From the NCBI RefSeq assembly GCF_006970445.1, contig NZ_CP033877.1, positions 752,750 to 816,749 of the forward strand: 64,000 nt of DNA. Reading direction: 5' to 3'. Source of the stretch: Stenotrophomonas maltophilia. Its GTDB lineage: Bacteria > Pseudomonadota > Gammaproteobacteria > Xanthomonadales > Xanthomonadaceae. Under the pieces are notes generated by a model. That model searched no databases. It saw only the letters and a program-made list of their open reading frames with translations, and was not told the origin of the DNA. Positions within the stretch are counted from its first letter, which is position 1. The number at the start of each line of letters is the position of its first letter. Positions 61,120-64,000 of the stretch are shown in pieces. The position numbers and the translations under genes were made by a program.

Positions 61120-61654
61120 CCAGATGGTGCTCGATCATCCACAGCCCGGCCCACAGCTTGGCGTCCAGCTCGTAGCCTTCGCCCATCTTCTGCACCAGCC
61201 AGGCCGCAGCCTCGCTGCGTGGAATCTCGTGCACGGTGATGTCCTCGCTGTCATCACCGCCACCTTCGCCGATCCGGCGCAGGCCGGTGGCGCGTACGAA
61301 GGCGATCTTTTCGCTGCTGGCACCGGAGGAGGTCGGGCCGATCATCAACACTTCGGCGTGATCGGCGGTCCAGCCGGTTTCTTCTTCCAGCTCGCGAACG
61401 GCCGAAACTTCAATCGATTCGCCGGCGTCGATGTCGCCGACCAGGCCGGCCGGCATCTCGATGGTGGGTGCCTGCAGCGGTACGCGGAACTGTTCGACGA
61501 ACAGCACCTTGTCCTCCGGGGTGACGGCGATGATGATCGCGGCAAGGCCACCAGCATGGGTGCGTTCGCTGTATTCCCAGGTACCGCGCACCAGCATGCG
61601 CTGGTACTTGCCTTCGTAGACGACGCGCGGGGCTTCGGTATTGCGCTGGCTCAT
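61100..61654 (-). CDS. NUDIX hydrolase, ADP-ribose pyrophosphatase-like
   Basis: A 184-residue hydrolase. The Nudix box is in GDIDAGESIEVSAVRELEEETGW (about residues 75-97), with the REXXEE core RELEEETG. The N-terminal RYLG-type segment (RGTWEYSERTHAGGLAAIIIAV) and EMPAGLVG are typical of ADP-sugar or GDP-mannose type NUDIX enzymes. Exact substrate cannot be read. It overlaps the exonuclease gene by four bases at its start. Confidence 0.85.
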   Translation of the reverse strand: MSQRNTEAPRVVYEGKYQRMLVRGTWEYSERTHAGGLAAIIIAVTPEDKVLFVEQFRVPLQAPTIEMPAGLVGDIDAGESIEVSAVRELEEETGWTADHAEVLMIGPTSSGASSEKIAFVRATGLRRIGEGGGDDSEDITVHEIPRSEAAAWLVQKMGEGYELDAKLWAGLWMIEHHLDGRPRG

Positions 61655-62586
61655 GCGGGCTCGCTGTGGGTGGGAAGAGGGTCGGCCACTCCGGCGGCAT
61701 CGAACAGCCGGCGGCGGGTCATCGGGCCGAAGCGCAGGGTCTGGCACAGGCCGCCGAGCAGCTCCGGATCGGCGGATTGGCGCAGCAGCCCGGGTTGGCT
61801 GCCTTCCAGTGGCGCGTCCAGCGCGATGGTGGTCAGCTGGCGCCACAGCTGGGCGTGCTCGCGCTGCTCGCGCAGGCGCACGGCCATCTGTGCAGCGCCA
61901 CGCAGGCGCAGGAACGGCACTTCGTCCAGCCGCTCGTACAGCGCATCCATGCTGCCGAAGTGGGCCAGCAGCACGGCGGCGGACTTGCTGCCGACGCCAC
62001 TGACACCTGGAATGTTGTCCACCGCATCGCCGCACAGCGCCAGGTAGTCGGCGATCTGGTGGGCGTGCACGCCGTGCCGCGCCTTCACTCCGGCCACGTC
62101 CCAGCGCTGGTTGCGGGCGTAGTCCCACTGCTCGTCGTGGTCGACCAGCAGCTGCGACAGGTCCTTGTCGGCGGAGATGATCACCCCGCGATGGCTGCCA
62201 CGGTGCACGTGCAGGGCGCTGCCGATCAGGTCGTCGGCCTCGTATTCGTGGTGGGCCAGGACGGCAAGGCCCAACGCCGCGCACAGCGCCTTGCAGTGCA
62301 CGAACTGGCGCTTGAGCGCCTCCGGTGCCGGATCACGGTTGGCCTTGTAGGCCGGATACAGCCGGTGGCGGAAGCCGCTGTCTAGCGCTTCGTCGAAGGC
62401 GATGGCGATGTGCCGCGGGCGCTCGCGCTCAAGCAGGTCCAGCAGGAAGCGGGCGAAGCCGTGCACCGCATTGGTGGGCCAGCCCTGCGCGTCCTGGAAC
62501 TGATCCGGCAGCGAGTGCCAGGCACGGAACACGTAGATGCTGGCGTCGACCAGGTACAGCGACGGCGGTGGCGCCGGCAGGGTCAT
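61651..62586 (-). CDS. flap endonuclease / 5'-3' exonuclease, Xni-like (exonuclease IX)
   Basis: A 311-residue stand-alone version of the PolA N-terminal nuclease. Acidic metal ligands lie in LYLVDASIYVFRAWHS near residue 14, IAIAFDEALDSGFRH near 65, YEADDLIGSAL near 118, and VIISADKDLSQLL near 137. The helix-hairpin-helix is NIPGVSGVGSKSAAVLLAHFG near 193. It removes flaps or RNA primers. It overlaps the nitroreductase gene end by four bases. Confidence 0.85.
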   Translation of the reverse strand: MTLPAPPPSLYLVDASIYVFRAWHSLPDQFQDAQGWPTNAVHGFARFLLDLLERERPRHIAIAFDEALDSGFRHRLYPAYKANRDPAPEALKRQFVHCKALCAALGLAVLAHHEYEADDLIGSALHVHRGSHRGVIISADKDLSQLLVDHDEQWDYARNQRWDVAGVKARHGVHAHQIADYLALCGDAVDNIPGVSGVGSKSAAVLLAHFGSMDALYERLDEVPFLRLRGAAQMAVRLREQREHAQLWRQLTTIALDAPLEGSQPGLLRQSADPELLGGLCQTLRFGPMTRRRLFDAAGVADPLPTHSEPA

Positions 62587-63182
62587 GCCGGCGGCGTCCA
62601 GTCGCGCAGCAGGGCCGCCGGGTCGGGGCGCTCGCGCTCGGGCACATCGGCCCTGGCTGTGCCGATGTGGATGAAGCCGGCGATGCGTTCGCCTTCGACC
62701 AGGCCCAGCTCGGCCTGCACGACCGGATCGAAGGCCATCCAGGCGGTCAGCCACTGCGCGCCGAAGCCCAGCGCCTGCGCGGCCTGCAGCAGGGCGAAGC
62801 AGACGCAGCCGGCGGTCATCAGCTGTTCCTGTTCGGGCACCTTCGGGTCCGGGCGCGGGCTGGCCACCACCACGATCACCAGCGGTGCATGGCTGAAACG
62901 CTGGCGGTCCTTCTCGAACACGGCCTCGCCCGCATGCGGGTCGCGCTGGCGGCTGCGTTCGGCCAGGAAGTCACCCAGAGTGTGACGTGCATCGCCGGCG
63001 ATTTTCAGGAAGCGGAACGGCACGCGCTTGCCGTGGTCGGGCACGCGCACCGCCGAGGCCAGCATCCGCTGCAGGGTGGCCGGGTCCGGTCCGGGCTCGC
63101 CCAGTTGCCGCGAGGGCACCGAGCGGCGGGCATCCAGGGCGAGCAGGGCAGCGGGGTCGGGCATGGAGTCTGAACCGGTCAT
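62583..63182 (-). CDS. nitroreductase-family FMN oxidoreductase
   Basis: A 199-residue flavoenzyme. The N-terminal DARRSVPSRQL and VRVPDHGKRVPFRFLKI blocks match the YdjA-type nitroreductase group, with phosphate-binding Arg residues. QAAQALGFGAQWLTAW near 140 and the C-terminal GFIHIGTARADVPERERP are typical. It is a small single-domain NAD(P)H oxidoreductase. It has a near-perfect -10 (TATAAT on the minus strand at 63195-63200) only about 13 bases before ATG 63182, so ATG 63164 may be the real start or the mRNA has a very short leader. Confidence 0.84.
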   Translation of the reverse strand: MTGSDSMPDPAALLALDARRSVPSRQLGEPGPDPATLQRMLASAVRVPDHGKRVPFRFLKIAGDARHTLGDFLAERSRQRDPHAGEAVFEKDRQRFSHAPLVIVVVASPRPDPKVPEQEQLMTAGCVCFALLQAAQALGFGAQWLTAWMAFDPVVQAELGLVEGERIAGFIHIGTARADVPERERPDPAALLRDWTPPA

Positions 63183-63495
63183 CACGGGTGTTTGATTATA
63201 GTCGGGGTGGTCAATGACGCCGTCTGTGTCGCGTCCGGCCCCTGAATACCAAACTGTGATGAACATCATGCCACTGGCGGGAAACGGACAGCCGCTTCCC
63301 CTCGCCTCGTGGGCCTTGCACGGCTTACGATATCTGTCTTGCCGGGCCGCCGGTCATGAGGTTTGAAGTGAGGACTGTTTCACTGTCCGTGACGGGCTGG
63401 CCGGCCTACCATCGACGTTCCGGTACATGGGGTGTGCCGGTCGTCGCGAAGTCCGTGCTGTCTGTCGTACCAGAGAAGGTGGGGAGCCTTCCCGA
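63183..63495. other. 313-base region between divergent nitroreductase and DUF1631 genes
   Basis: It must contain both promoters. The TATAAT-like element on the minus strand lies at 63195-63200. On the plus strand I find no clear -10/-35 pair. GGGAGCCTTCCCG at 63483-63495 is a small palindrome right before the DUF1631 start. No gene is seen. Confidence 0.55.
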
Positions 63496-64000
63496 ATGAT
63501 GAGCGTGCCCACACCGATGGGATCGCCGGGCCGTGACCCGGCCCAGCTCCAGCTTGCCCGGGACATGGTCCTGCCCGCGCTGTGCCAGGCCTTCGGGGCG
63601 GCACTGGCGCGTTTCGACGATGCCCTGTTCGACCGCGCCGGCAATGCCGGCTCGTCGCAGTTGCTGTTCCTGGACGCGATGCGCGAACTGCGCCGCCGCC
63701 GTGAGGACATCGCTGCCGCCTTCGCCGGCCACCTGCAGCAGGCCTGGGCCGCATTGGCGGCCGGTGAGCCGCTGTCAGCCGAGGCGACCCTGTCCGGGCC
63801 GGCCGAGGATGGCCTGAGCCTGCTGGCCGAACACGTACTGGAATCGCGGTTGGCGGTGCGCAACTTTGCCACCGTGCTGCTGCGCGACTTCAAGCCGGTG
63901 CTGGCGCGGCTGGATCGCCGCCTGGGCCGGTTGATCGGCGGCGCGGAACTGGACGCCGACCACAATCCGATCAGCCCCGAACATCTGGGCGTGGCCATCC
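63496..64000 (+). CDS. DUF1631-family protein, 3' partial
   Basis: The frame starts with ATG ATG at 63496 and stays open through the right edge (168 codons visible). The sequence is helical, and NPISPEHLG near residue 158 fits the DUF1631 family, whose proteins are several hundred residues long. In pseudomonads DUF1631 proteins are linked to cyclic-di-GMP (PilZ) signalling, but this cannot be judged from the part seen. The second ATG (63499) is an equally good start. Confidence 0.75.
   Translation, partial: MMSVPTPMGSPGRDPAQLQLARDMVLPALCQAFGAALARFDDALFDRAGNAGSSQLLFLDAMRELRRRREDIAAAFAGHLQQAWAALAAGEPLSAEATLSGPAEDGLSLLAEHVLESRLAVRNFATVLLRDFKPVLARLDRRLGRLIGGAELDADHNPISPEHLGVAI

Overview
The window is a gene-dense, high-GC stretch of a gammaproteobacterial chromosome. 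It is best explained as Stenotrophomonas (S. maltophilia group, Xanthomonadaceae). The reasons are the many short GTAG-headed palindromes of the SMAG type described for S. maltophilia, the xanthomonad ahpC-ahpF-oxyR order, an LptD N-terminus that follows the xanthomonad pattern, and the pairing of a cobalamin adenosyltransferase with a deacetylase upstream of lptD. I see no rRNA, tRNA, CRISPR array, insertion sequence or prophage. Almost everything is core chromosome.

Layout. 1-5.4 kb: a 5'-truncated PlsC/GNAT acyltransferase fusion, an LpxH-like phosphoesterase, a membrane hydrolase, a methyltransferase and dusB. 5.6-9.6 kb: nucleoside uptake and ribose use (nupC, rbsK) and an aldo/keto reductase. 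9.7-14 kb: an iron-regulated heme module (Fur-like operator, hemP, TonB-dependent receptor, two accessory proteins). 14-21 kb: two small genes, ybbP-ybbA with divergent tesA, and a two-component system. 21-27.4 kb: SGNH hydrolase, dgkA, terC, an MFS pump, and a lemA-TPM-TPM operon. 27.4-30.2 kb: lgt-thyA-(unknown)-folA. 30.3-40.2 kb: one long minus-strand run, with a small membrane protein, an adenosyltransferase and a deacetylase leading into the conserved lptD-surA-pdxA-rsmA-apaG-apaH cluster and a DUF1287 gene. 40.3-42.7 kb: two overlapping ubiquinone hydroxylases. 42.8-48.2 kb: EF-hand protein, rlmM, a deaminase, two uncharacterised genes and glnS. 48.4-51.3 kb: DUF2007 protein, msrA, tal and rnk. 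51.5-54.9 kb: oxyR-ahpF-ahpC. 55.2-60.3 kb: prmC, pip, and a LysR regulator divergent from an MFS pump. 60.3-63.2 kb: N-formylglutamate amidohydrolase, NUDIX hydrolase, flap-type exonuclease and nitroreductase, all with overlapping ends. The right edge cuts a DUF1631 gene.

The most interesting non-coding signal is a family of about 110-bp intergenic elements (five clear copies, one divergent). Each has a 23-26 bp outer stem that differs between copies yet stays complementary. Inside are two small hairpins whose stems also covary and whose six-base loops stay near ATCCAT. On the opposite strand these loops read ATGGAT or a close variant, which resembles the ANGGA loop bound by CsrA/RsmA. This may be an undescribed structured RNA or DNA element; its function is inference only. 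Other points are several genes whose TAG stop is the head of a SMAG repeat, a perfect 66-bp palindrome between convergent genes, and a ybbA frame with no ordinary start codon.
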